In this document: one piece after another, positions 1 through 6,534 of the stretch
Layout of the letters: every line of letters starts with the position of its first letter
Numbering within the stretch: the stretch's first letter is position 1
Assembly (NCBI GenBank): GCA_963742955.1
Contig: CAVUOA010000028.1
Coordinates: forward strand, 1-7,364
DNA length: 7,364 bases
Source of the DNA: CAVUOA01 sp963742955
GTDB lineage: Bacteria > Bacteroidota > Ignavibacteria > Tepidaquicellales > OLB5
Direction: 5' to 3'
The notes under the pieces: model-generated
What the model was told of the DNA's origin: nothing
Seen by the model: the letters and a program-made list of their open reading frames with translations, nothing else
The model's database searches: none
Translations under genes and position numbers: made by a program

Positions 1-32
1 TAGAAAAAGAGGGGAGAGAATTTTAATAATCT

Positions 33-65
33 ATTCGTCCTACGACTTAGAGTCGTAGGACGAAT
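33..65. repeat. Perfect 15-bp palindromic repeat, intact copy
   Basis: Bases 33-47 (ATTCGTCCTACGACT) are exactly complementary to bases 51-65 around a 3-base loop, giving a very stable hairpin. It begins 22 bases beyond the stop codon of the protease-TPR gene, so it could stop or protect the end of that transcript. No run of T follows the stem on the minus strand, so it is not a textbook intrinsic terminator. A degenerate relative lies at 1484-1515 and begins with nearly the same bases, which points to a dispersed palindromic repeat (REP-like) rather than a gene-specific terminator. The rest of bases 1-87 holds nothing else I can identify. Confidence 0.8.
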
Positions 66-87
66 TATGTTAAAAAAATCTAAATTC

Positions 88-1323
88 TTAATACCCGTAT
101 GTTCTCATGTAATCAGCCTGGTCAATCCAGTTCAGTAGCCCGTTTTTTAAATCCGGGTCCAGTTTGATTGCATAGTACCAGTCGTCTATTGCGCCGGAAT
201 AATCTTTGTCATAATACTTGGATATCCCCCTGTTAATGTAAGCTTCGGTATTTTCGGGGTCAAGCTTAATTACTTTATCAAAATCTTTAATTGACTTTCC
301 CCAGCTTTCATCTTTTGCATAAGCCGTTGCCCTGGCATAATAAGCTTTTACATTCTTCGGGTCCAGCTTAATCAGCTTAGTCATATCCTTTGCAGCTTTT
401 TCATACTCTTTCATATAAATATAAGCTTCGGCGCGGTTGATGTAGGGAGGGTAATATTTTGCATCAAGCTTTATTGCATTTGAAAAATCCTTAATCGCTT
501 TTTCATATTCCTTAAGCTTCAGGTATGCAAGTCCCCTGTAGTTGAACGCCTTTGCTTCGGGTTTTGAGTTATCTATGTATTTTGTATAATCATCGACTGA
601 TTGTTTGAACTTGCCTATTTGGAATTCATTGTAACCTCTGTAGAAAAAGTTCAGCGTTTCGAGAGTTTTTTTATCCAGCGTAGCTCCTTCATTAACTTTC
701 ATTATATCACTCACCGGGATGGCAAAGTTCATATTTTCGCCCTCTTCTATACCCATTTTAATCATACCAATAAGCTCGCCTTTTGAATTAAGCACAGCAC
801 CGCCGCTGCTTCCCGGTGATGCGCTTGCAGTAATCTGGATAAAATTATTTTTCAGGTCTTCATACTCTTTCAGCTCTCTTAGTCCGCTGACGATACCTTC
901 GGACATTGTGTTCTCAAATCCGAGCGGACTTCCCACCGCATAAACTTTTTGACCTACCTTAAGATTTGTTTCTTCGGCAACCGGAATTTCCGGATACTTG
1001 TTATCATCAAGTTTGATAATTAAAATATCCTTTTCGATATTTGCGCCGATTATGCCCGAGTTAACAATGAGAGTATCGTGCTTTTTTATTTCAATACGTT
1101 CGCAGCCTGCGAAGATATGGTAGTTAGTGACAATAATTCCTTTGCTGTTTAAAATTATTCCGCTGCCCTGACCGTGTTTAAGCCCGTCGAAATCATAACT
1201 GTATATAACTACAATGGCGTCTGTTACTTTTTCGAAAATCTGGTCTGCAGTCAGTTCCTGTGAAAAATTATATGTCGGCAGTATTATTAAGACAAGACAT
1301 AGTAAAGATTTGATTTTACTCAT
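88..1323 (-). CDS. Exported trypsin-like serine protease with C-terminal TPR repeats
   Basis: This 411-residue protein has a signal peptide (residues 1 to about 22, ending NFSQ), so it should act in the periplasm or at the envelope. Residues 25-210 form an HtrA/DegP-like trypsin fold. The catalytic triad is visible as His69 (TNYHIF), Asp99 (EKDILIIKL) and Ser173 (SPGSSGG), all intact. Where HtrA proteases carry PDZ domains, this one has about five tetratricopeptide repeats (roughly residues 224-393, each near 34 residues, with the KLDP-type ends typical of TPRs). The TPRs probably bind partner proteins or substrates; this is inference. The ATG at 1323 is chosen because it opens the signal peptide and lies about 20 bases below a good promoter. 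No Shine-Dalgarno sequence is seen. The gene appears monocistronic and is bracketed by two related palindromes. The fold and triad are secure; the substrate is unknown. Confidence 0.9.
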   Translation of the reverse strand: MSKIKSLLCLVLIILPTYNFSQELTADQIFEKVTDAIVVIYSYDFDGLKHGQGSGIILNSKGIIVTNYHIFAGCERIEIKKHDTLIVNSGIIGANIEKDILIIKLDDNKYPEIPVAEETNLKVGQKVYAVGSPLGFENTMSEGIVSGLRELKEYEDLKNNFIQITASASPGSSGGAVLNSKGELIGMIKMGIEEGENMNFAIPVSDIMKVNEGATLDKKTLETLNFFYRGYNEFQIGKFKQSVDDYTKYIDNSKPEAKAFNYRGLAYLKLKEYEKAIKDFSNAIKLDAKYYPPYINRAEAYIYMKEYEKAAKDMTKLIKLDPKNVKAYYARATAYAKDESWGKSIKDFDKVIKLDPENTEAYINRGISKYYDKDYSGAIDDWYYAIKLDPDLKNGLLNWIDQADYMRTYGY

Positions 1324-1347
1324 GTTTGTATGGGGTTAAATTCGTTA

Positions 1348-1378
1348 CAAAATTATTGCATAATTATATAATTAACAA
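1348..1378 (-). promoter_or_regulatory. Bacteroidota-type promoter for the protease-TPR gene
   Basis: Read on the minus strand this is TTG (1376-1378), 20 bases, then TAATTTTG (1348-1355). This matches the -33 TTG / -7 TAnnTTTG pattern of the Bacteroidota primary sigma factor. The -7 element ends 24 bases before the ATG, implying a short leader of roughly 15-20 bases. Confidence 0.6.
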
Positions 1379-1483
1379 GACATGAAAAATGATATTTCGG
1401 CAGAGAAATGGGACTAAATAAAACCTATTTTTAATGTCAGGGGTATGGTCTTTTTTTATGTGTTTGCGGTTGTTATGTATAAT

Positions 1484-1515
1484 ATTCGTCCTGCGACTCA
1501 AATCTGTTGACGAAT
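1484..1515. repeat. Degenerate copy of the ATTCGTC palindromic repeat
   Basis: The element starts ATTCGTCCTGCGACT, which differs from the intact copy at 33-47 by one base, and ends GACGAAT, the same terminal bases as the intact copy. The terminal arms still pair (7 bp, or 8 bp if the flanking T and A at 1483 and 1516 are included). The centre no longer pairs, because the right half has diverged. It lies between the protease-TPR promoter and the terminator of the barrel-protein gene. The similarity at both ends indicates common origin with the 33-65 element. Confidence 0.6.
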
Positions 1516-1536
1516 AATAAACAGTTAAATACAAAA

Positions 1537-1562
1537 AAAGGCAGGGTTTTAAGACTGCCTTT
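1537..1562 (-). terminator. Intrinsic terminator after the barrel-protein gene
   Basis: An 8-bp perfect stem (AAAGGCAG at 1537-1544 with CTGCCTTT at 1555-1562) encloses a 10-base loop. On the minus strand it is followed by seven consecutive T, the classic Rho-independent form. It starts 23 bases beyond the stop codon at 1586 and closes the dehydrogenase-peptidase-barrel unit. Confidence 0.85.
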
Positions 1563-1585
1563 AAAATTGTTTAAATTTTCCGGTT

Positions 1586-2458
1586 TTAAAAAGTAAATGT
1601 AAACCCTGCCTTAAATGAATCGAACAGCAGAGGTTCCGTGCTTTCGAACGGCCAGTTCATCTTTTCCCTGCGAAGTTCGTAGATTCCATATGATAGCGCG
1701 TTTTTCAGAAGGAAGTTCATGATTGGTCCTGCCATTGGTGATGATTTCATTATAGCATGAATAAACCCGTCGATTGCACCCTGTCCTATTGCTTCAATCA
1801 TAACACTGCCGAGATGCTTCCACACAAGGTGGCGCGGGAAAACAAGTGTTCTATCAAACTGCGCCTGCAGATTTACAAATCCTGCTATGGGAATAATAAT
1901 GCCCGCTTCTGTGTTTGTTCCGAACCGCATGCTCTGATTAAATACACTTAAAGTACCATAGCGGTAGCTGTTGGCTTCTTCCTGAGTCAGAGGAGAAGAG
2001 AAACCGTCATCGTATCTTGTCCAAACAATCGAGCTTGCGTTATACAGCACAAGAGATGATTTTTTGCCGAGCATATAACCGTAACCGTTTGAGCTTCCGA
2101 GTCCGAACCGCCATGTTTTATCTTCTGCAGCGTTGTTCTTTGTGTTTAATTTTGATGATATGTAGCTCACCAACAGGAAGTTGTTTTCGAACTTAGAGAT
2201 GTTTTTACTGTAACGTGATTTCTGCAGGTAAGTGTAACCGAGCTTCATTTCCATTAAGCCGGCGTCTCTGAAATCAAGATTGGAGTTTTTCAGGCTGATT
2301 TTTGACATTCCGTATGTAATATCAACCGTCGGTCTGCTTTTGTAGAAATAATCGTCTTCGAATACTTTAAATTTCCATTTGTCTTTGTCTTTATCCTGCG
2401 CCGATGCGCCTGACGATATTAATGCTAAGAGTATGATAATCAGTAATTTTTTAAACAT
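1586..2458 (-). CDS. Secreted hypothetical protein, probable outer-membrane beta-barrel
   Basis: I do not recognise the family. The 290-residue protein opens with a clear signal peptide (MFKKLL, a hydrophobic core, cleavage probably after ASA at residue 20) and a charged Asp/Lys linker. The mature part has many alternating, aromatic-rich strands, for example residues 43-57, 92-103, 115-129 and 134-147. It ends in FKAGFTFTF, a terminal aromatic strand typical of outer-membrane barrel proteins recognised by the BAM complex. A non-barrel-like, probably helical stretch at residues 217-262 precedes the last strand and may form a plug or periplasmic segment. The ATG at 2458 is fixed by a perfect AAGGAGG 7 bases upstream. 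The gene follows the S9 peptidase by 74 bases with no promoter visible between them, so co-transcription is likely. Outer-membrane location is inferred; the function is unknown. Confidence 0.75.
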   Translation of the reverse strand: MFKKLLIIILLALISSGASAQDKDKDKWKFKVFEDDYFYKSRPTVDITYGMSKISLKNSNLDFRDAGLMEMKLGYTYLQKSRYSKNISKFENNFLLVSYISSKLNTKNNAAEDKTWRFGLGSSNGYGYMLGKKSSLVLYNASSIVWTRYDDGFSSPLTQEEANSYRYGTLSVFNQSMRFGTNTEAGIIIPIAGFVNLQAQFDRTLVFPRHLVWKHLGSVMIEAIGQGAIDGFIHAIMKSSPMAGPIMNFLLKNALSYGIYELRREKMNWPFESTEPLLFDSFKAGFTFTF

Positions 2459-2465
2459 TATGCTC

Positions 2466-2472
2466 CCTCCTT
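2466..2472 (-). promoter_or_regulatory. Perfect Shine-Dalgarno site of the barrel-protein gene
   Basis: On the minus strand the bases read AAGGAGG and end 7 bases before the ATG at 2458. This is the strongest ribosome-binding site in the window. It stands out because four of the seven complete genes have none, and it suggests high or independent translation of the barrel gene within its operon. Confidence 0.8.
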
Positions 2473-2532
2473 TTATTTAAGGTGTTGTTATAATTTAGAC
2501 TTCCGGAAGAGCGGAAAAGGTTTCTATAGATT

Positions 2533-4368
2533 TTAATTTTTTAGATGTTTTTCTAAAAATTTTTCCATTGCTTCGTAGAACTCGAAGCGGTTTTCTTCGT
2601 TGCGGAAACCATGGCCTTCATTGTCTTTAACCATATACGGCACTTCGATTCCTCTTTTCTTTAATGCTTCAACCATCTGGTCTGATTCATTAACATTAAC
2701 GCGCGGGTCCATTCTTCCCTGGGCAATAAATAAAGGAGCCTTTATTTTATCTACATGGTAAACAGGCGAGGCTTCTTTCATAAGTTCAATTTCTTTTTCG
2801 GGATTGCCAACCATTTCATACATCATTTCAAGATATGGTTTCCAGTATGGAGGAATAGATTTCATAAAAGTAAACATGTTTGAAACTCCAACATAATCTA
2901 TTCCGCAGGCATACAGGTCGGGAGTGAATGCAAGTCCCGCAAGTGTTGCATAACCGCCGTAGCTTCCGCCGTAGATTGCAACACGCTTCGGGTCGGCGAT
3001 GCCTTCACCAATAAGCCATTTTACTCCGTCGGTGAGGTCATCCTGCATTTTCTTTCCCCACTGTTTGAAAGACGATTCCCAGAATTTTCTTCCGTAACCG
3101 GTTGAACCCCTGTAATTTATTTTTAATACAGCGTAACCCCTGTTTGCAAGAAATTGTGTTTCGGGGCTGTAAACCCAATTGTCTCTTACCCATGGTCCCC
3201 CGTGAACTAAAAGCACAACAGGCAGGTTTTTAGTCTCTTTTCCGTGAGGCAGCGCAAGGTAGCCGTGAATTGTAATACCGTCACGCGCTTTATATGTTAT
3301 TGGTTTAAGCTCTGCCATTTCTTTTTCTTTGAGCCAGGGACTGACATCTGCAAGAAAAGTAAGCTTGTCCTGGGTTTTGTCATATAGATAATATGCCCCC
3401 AATGTTCTATCACTGTACGTTCTGATTATGAACTTATCCTCATCTTTATTTGAATCGGCAATAACAATTTCATAATTTCCAAGTTCAGGGGTAATTCTGT
3501 CATAAATGGATTTTTTTTCTTCATCCAGAAATTCTATCTGCCTTTTCCATGTAGTGTACGTAATTGAGGTCAGAACTTTTCTTTTCTTTGAATATGAAAG
3601 GTCATAAACATCAACTTCGGGATGTTCATAAATAAGCTCAAGTTCTTTGCCGTTTGAAATATCAAATTTAACTATAGCGGCTTTATCCCTGTTTAAATTG
3701 GAAGAAGCATATACAAATTTATTGTCGAATGTAAAAAAAAGCGGACGTATTGTTTCTTTGAAGTTTGTGGTCAAAACCGGCTTGAATACACCAGTGCCGT
3801 TTTCTCTGTACAGCATACTGGAATTTACTCCGTCTGTTGTAATTGCAGCCCGGATGTGCCCGTTATGGTCAGTTATCCAGATAGAAATATTACCGGGGTT
3901 TTCTGCTTCCATTTTTAATTCGCCGGTATGGACATTAAGACGGTATGCATCAAATATTTCAGGGTTTCTCTTGTTCAGTCCAATCATAATTTCCGAATCG
4001 ATATCCTCGAGTTCATCAATTATTTGTGTAGTTACTTTATCAAAAGGTGTAAGGTCGGCGTGTTCTGTTCCGTCTTTATTAACAGCAAAGAGGTGGAAAT
4101 TTTCATCGCCTTTATCATCCATCAAATACAAAATTCGTTCGTTATTACCCCAAATGTAGTTAATAATGTCACGTTCTGTTTCATCGGTTATTCTGACTGC
4201 TTGCGTTTTACCCGCTGAATCCTGAATAAAAATATTAAGCCTGCTTTTAAAAGGAGCAAGATAAGAGAGGTACTTACCGTCCGGGGATATTTTATAAGAT
4301 ATTTTCTCCGGGTTTTTAAAGAAATCTCTCAGCGGAATAAGGCTGTGTTTATCTGCAAAATCATTCAT
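2533..4368 (-). CDS. S9 family (prolyl oligopeptidase-type) serine peptidase
   Basis: This 611-residue protein has the two-domain layout of S9 peptidases (acylaminoacyl/dipeptidyl peptidase-like, probably S9C). Residues 20 to about 345 form a beta-propeller that gates access, starting with the family-typical segment LIPLRDFFKNPEK and SPDGKYLSYLAP. Residues about 355-611 form the alpha/beta-hydrolase domain. The triad is complete: Ser469 (GGSYGG), Asp554 (GRMDPRV) and His586 (EGHGF), with the oxyanion motif HGGPW at 389-393. It should cleave short peptides near the N terminus. No signal peptide or membrane segment is present, so it is probably cytoplasmic. Length is normal for the family. The ATG lies 26 bases after the dehydrogenase stop with no Shine-Dalgarno, and the two genes are probably co-transcribed. 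Family assignment is certain; substrate preference (acyl-peptide, dipeptide or other) cannot be read from the sequence. Confidence 0.95.
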   Translation of the reverse strand: MNDFADKHSLIPLRDFFKNPEKISYKISPDGKYLSYLAPFKSRLNIFIQDSAGKTQAVRITDETERDIINYIWGNNERILYLMDDKGDENFHLFAVNKDGTEHADLTPFDKVTTQIIDELEDIDSEIMIGLNKRNPEIFDAYRLNVHTGELKMEAENPGNISIWITDHNGHIRAAITTDGVNSSMLYRENGTGVFKPVLTTNFKETIRPLFFTFDNKFVYASSNLNRDKAAIVKFDISNGKELELIYEHPEVDVYDLSYSKKRKVLTSITYTTWKRQIEFLDEEKKSIYDRITPELGNYEIVIADSNKDEDKFIIRTYSDRTLGAYYLYDKTQDKLTFLADVSPWLKEKEMAELKPITYKARDGITIHGYLALPHGKETKNLPVVLLVHGGPWVRDNWVYSPETQFLANRGYAVLKINYRGSTGYGRKFWESSFKQWGKKMQDDLTDGVKWLIGEGIADPKRVAIYGGSYGGYATLAGLAFTPDLYACGIDYVGVSNMFTFMKSIPPYWKPYLEMMYEMVGNPEKEIELMKEASPVYHVDKIKAPLFIAQGRMDPRVNVNESDQMVEALKKRGIEVPYMVKDNEGHGFRNEENRFEFYEAMEKFLEKHLKN

Positions 4369-4394
4369 AAAAATGCTAAAGTGTTTTAAATTAT

Positions 4395-5351
4395 TTACCT
4401 GTTTATTTGAAGCAATATGGGATGGTATTCCCCTTTAAGCCCAATCGGCGCAGAATTTCTGATTCTGTATGCAATATCTATTGAAGGCAAAGCGTCTTTT
4501 ATACCATAACCCCTGCCTGCAAGTATTTCTCTGTAAGTTACAGTATGTAAATCAGTAAATCCCTGTGAAAATTCAATTTCTTCACCGTTATTTTTTATTG
4601 ACCTGAATGTAACGGGTTTATCGGATATTAAGTGCGCCGGCAGGTCGTTCCTGTCAATTGAGAGGAACCATTTTACGTTTGCTTTTTCAAGCTCAAGCAG
4701 CCCTGCAGCGCGGGTGTTAGAAGATAAATGAAGTATGCTGTCTTTTATTTCACCGAATATCCAGGTCAGCATATCGAAAAAATGAATTCCGATATTTGTA
4801 GCAATACCGCCTGATTTTAATATGTTCCCTTTCCACGAGTAATGATACCATTTCCCGCGGGGTGTGATATAAACCAGTTCTACATCATATTTTTTCTTAG
4901 ACTTCGATTCGTCAATTTTCTTCTTAAGCTCAATTATAGAAGGATGATGGCGAAGCTGCAGTACCGTGTTAACCCGGTTTCCCGTTTCACTTTCTATAAC
5001 AGAGAGGGCTTCGGCATTCCACGGGTTGAGAACAAGCGGTTTTTCGCATATTGCATTTGCACCTTCACGCAGTGCAAATCTTATGTGAGCGTCGTGGAGG
5101 TAGTTTGGTGAACAGATGCTTACATAGTGAATGCGGAATTCCTCGCCTGCGCGCTTCAGCATTTCAGAGTGGCGGTCGAATCTTTCAAATTCTGTGAAAA
5201 AGCTGGCATCAGGGAAATAACTGTCAATTATTCCTGCTGAATCATTATTATCGACTGCAGCTATTAAATTTTGCCCGTTTTCTTTTATAGCTCTCATGTG
5301 GCGGGGAGCAACATATCCCGCCGCACCTATTAAAGCGAAGTTGTATGTCAT
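4395..5351 (-). CDS. wlbA: UDP-N-acetylglucosaminuronate 3-dehydrogenase (WlbA/WbpB family)
   Basis: This 318-residue Gfo/Idh/MocA-fold oxidoreductase resembles WbpB of Pseudomonas and WlbA of Bordetella, both close to this length. WlbA/WbpB enzymes oxidise UDP-GlcNAcA to the 3-keto sugar with NAD+, the first dedicated step towards UDP-2,3-diacetamido-2,3-dideoxy-mannuronic acid for O-antigen or other surface glycans. The Rossmann start (residues 4-20, FALIGAAGYVAPRHMRA) is nearly the family sequence. Further signatures are SPNYLH (81-86), CEKP (102-105, catalytic Lys104), LQLRHH (131-136), RGKWYHYSWKG (165-175), ATNIGIHFFD (184-193, catalytic-region His190) and GFTDLHT...ILAGRGYGI (264-284). 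The ATG places the Rossmann strand immediately at the N terminus, as in the family. No Shine-Dalgarno or clear promoter was found. The usual partners (WbpE transaminase, WbpD acetyltransferase, WbpI epimerase) are not in this window. Family assignment rests on remembered family sequences; the exact substrate is inferred from them. Confidence 0.88.
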   Translation of the reverse strand: MTYNFALIGAAGYVAPRHMRAIKENGQNLIAAVDNNDSAGIIDSYFPDASFFTEFERFDRHSEMLKRAGEEFRIHYVSICSPNYLHDAHIRFALREGANAICEKPLVLNPWNAEALSVIESETGNRVNTVLQLRHHPSIIELKKKIDESKSKKKYDVELVYITPRGKWYHYSWKGNILKSGGIATNIGIHFFDMLTWIFGEIKDSILHLSSNTRAAGLLELEKANVKWFLSIDRNDLPAHLISDKPVTFRSIKNNGEEIEFSQGFTDLHTVTYREILAGRGYGIKDALPSIDIAYRIRNSAPIGLKGEYHPILLQINR

Positions 5352-5477
5352 TGTAAATATTTGATGTTATCTTACTCAGGTAAAGATAATGAAATATCTC
5401 AATTTAATGAATATAAATTATTTTCAAAAGGGTACAACAATTTTAATGCTGCCTTTCTTATGCAAACCATGAATAAA

Positions 5478-5520
5478 AAAAGAGATTCAAACTTTTCAGA
5501 AAAAAAGCCGAATCTCTTTT
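5478..5520 (-). terminator. Intrinsic terminator of the FN3-globin-lipoprotein unit
   Basis: A perfect 11-bp stem (AAAAGAGATTC at 5478-5488 with GAATCTCTTTT at 5510-5520) encloses a 21-base loop. On the minus strand it runs straight into a T-rich tail, giving TTTTTTTATTC across the stem end and beyond, 61 bases past the lipoprotein stop. A smaller 6-bp inverted repeat (AACCGG 5562-5567, CCGGTT 5576-5581) sits right at the stop codon and lacks a T tail. The remaining spacer (5352-5477) leads the dehydrogenase gene and contains no convincing gene. Confidence 0.8.
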
Positions 5521-5580
5521 GTATAGAGGGTTTACGGGTTCTTAATTCATTAACTCATTTGAACCGGTAATATCCCCGGT

Positions 5581-6006
5581 TTATATAATTTCAACTTCGC
5601 CGGTTGCTAAAACTGTGCCGTCTTTCTTCAAACAGCTGACCTTGTATTTACCGGTTTCATCAAAATCGACGTCATCAAAATGGATATAATCCCAGCTGGG
5701 CTGTACGGTGAAAGGAAAAGTATTGACTACCTTGCCTGTTTCAAGATTAGTTACATTTATATCAACCGAAGATACACCAATCGCTTTTTTAAGTTTTACC
5801 ATTACTGTTACCTTCCCGGTCTTAAATGTTGAGCTTTCGCCGATTTCTTTTGTTACGTATCTTTCACAGAAATACAGCTTGTCTTCATTGGAGAGTTTTT
5901 CTGTGATATCTTTTATTTTGTTCAGCTTGCTGCAGCTTGAAAACAGTCCTGCCATCATAACTGCAAACAGAATGAACTTTGCCTTTGATTTAAAAAAGTT
6001 TTCCAT
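5581..6006 (-). CDS. Small probable lipoprotein, unknown function
   Basis: The 141-residue product has a basic N terminus and hydrophobic stretch (residues 10-22) ending at LFSSC, with Cys25 as the likely lipidated residue. Phe at the -3 position is a relaxed lipobox, which Bacteroidota tolerate, so lipidation is probable rather than certain. After a charged, probably helical segment (26-44), residues 45-141 read as alternating beta strands with turns such as NLETGK and DETGKYKVSCLKKDG, consistent with a small immunoglobulin-like sandwich. Two further cysteines (47, 125) could form a disulfide. The ATG is supported by AAAAGGAAGG just upstream (AAGGA 7 bases away). The gene is last in the FN3-globin unit, 39 bases after the globin stop and upstream of a strong terminator. 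I do not recognise the family. The fold assignment is inferred from strand pattern only. Confidence 0.8.
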   Translation of the reverse strand: MENFFKSKAKFILFAVMMAGLFSSCSKLNKIKDITEKLSNEDKLYFCERYVTKEIGESSTFKTGKVTVMVKLKKAIGVSSVDINVTNLETGKVVNTFPFTVQPSWDYIHFDDVDFDETGKYKVSCLKKDGTVLATGEVEII

Positions 6007-6045
6007 TTATCCTTCCTTTTCTGTTTTATAAGAAATATTTAAAAT

Positions 6046-6492
6046 TTAATTTATTACTTCTGCTTCAACTTCAGCTTCTTTTTCAGCTTCTTTAGCTGCT
6101 GCTTTCATTGTACCGGCTAAAATTGTATATACTTCAACCCACGCTTCTTTCACTTCATCTGTGAAATCGGCGCCTAATCCTTGTTCCAGTGTCCAGAGAA
6201 GAGCGCCGGCAACTGTATCATAATGTTCATCTTTTACGCCGTAGCCTGCGTGATTTCTCCCGAGTTTCTGAATTTGAGGTACCAGCTCATCAAGCCTGTC
6301 AAGTCCTTTAACGGCTACATTTAATGTCATCATAAGTTTTTTGCCCTGTTCTTTGATATCACCGCTGAACATAGGTCTGAGCGAGGGGTCAATTTCAAAA
6401 AGCCTGCTGTAGAACAATTCTGCCGCTGTATCTGCTATGGGTAAAACTTTTTCGAAGCTTTTCTGGACGAGGATTTTTTGTGTTTCTGTCAA
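6046..6492 (-). CDS. Single-domain bacterial globin (haemoglobin)
   Basis: This 148-residue protein is a stand-alone globin related to Vitreoscilla haemoglobin and to the haem domain of flavohaemoglobins. It should bind haem and act on O2 or NO in the cytoplasm. Visible landmarks are helix A/B with Tyr28 (AELFYSRLF, likely B10), DPSLRPMF with Phe42 (CD1), Gln49 (likely E7), proximal His81 in RNHAGYGV (F8), and EHYDTV with Tyr91. No FAD/NAD reductase domain follows, so a separate reductase would be needed for turnover. Beyond the last globin helix there is an unusual alternating Ala/Glu/Lys tail (131-148). The start is TTG at 6492, supported by AAAGGA 6 bases upstream; the next in-frame Met is residue 41, inside the fold. 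It sits 42 bases after the FN3 gene and 39 before the lipoprotein gene. The globin call is firm; the choice between NO detoxification and O2 handling is open. Confidence 0.93.
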   Translation of the reverse strand: MTETQKILVQKSFEKVLPIADTAAELFYSRLFEIDPSLRPMFSGDIKEQGKKLMMTLNVAVKGLDRLDELVPQIQKLGRNHAGYGVKDEHYDTVAGALLWTLEQGLGADFTDEVKEAWVEVYTILAGTMKAAAKEAEKEAEVEAEVIN

Positions 6493-6498
6493 TTTATT

Positions 6499-6504
6499 TC
6501 CTTT
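6499..6504 (-). promoter_or_regulatory. Shine-Dalgarno that fixes the TTG start of the globin
   Basis: On the minus strand the bases read AAAGGA, 6 bases before TTG at 6492. With no ATG or GTG usable upstream of the first globin helix, this site decides the non-standard start. Confidence 0.7.
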
Positions 6505-6534
6505 CTGATTTAATATTATTTTATAATTTTCTTA

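Noticed and set aside
1379..1480. Possible plus-strand small RNA ending at a T run near 1450
   Set aside because: Only a weak 5-bp stem with a wobble pair precedes the T run and no promoter is visible.
2500..2509. Ten-base palindrome CTTCCGGAAG after the S9 peptidase gene
   Set aside because: The stem is short with no loop and no T run follows, so it is unlikely to be a terminator; it may be chance.
3647..4159. A 170-codon plus-strand open frame
   Set aside because: It lies wholly opposite the S9 peptidase propeller, whose own frame is clearly coding. Its translation has no recognisable motif or ribosome-binding site.
5438..5466. Possible promoter for the dehydrogenase gene (TTTG, 17 bases, TAAAATTG on the minus strand)
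   Set aside because: The -7 element has a mismatch in the conserved TTTG, and such near-matches are common in AT-rich spacer; not strong enough to list.
5361..5570. A 69-codon plus-strand open frame between the dehydrogenase and lipoprotein genes
   Set aside because: It runs across the terminator hairpin and lacks a start signal; composition is that of non-coding AT-rich DNA.
5708..6031. A 107-codon plus-strand open frame
   Set aside because: It is antisense to the lipoprotein gene, which has its own Shine-Dalgarno and signal sequence; the antisense product looks like a shadow.
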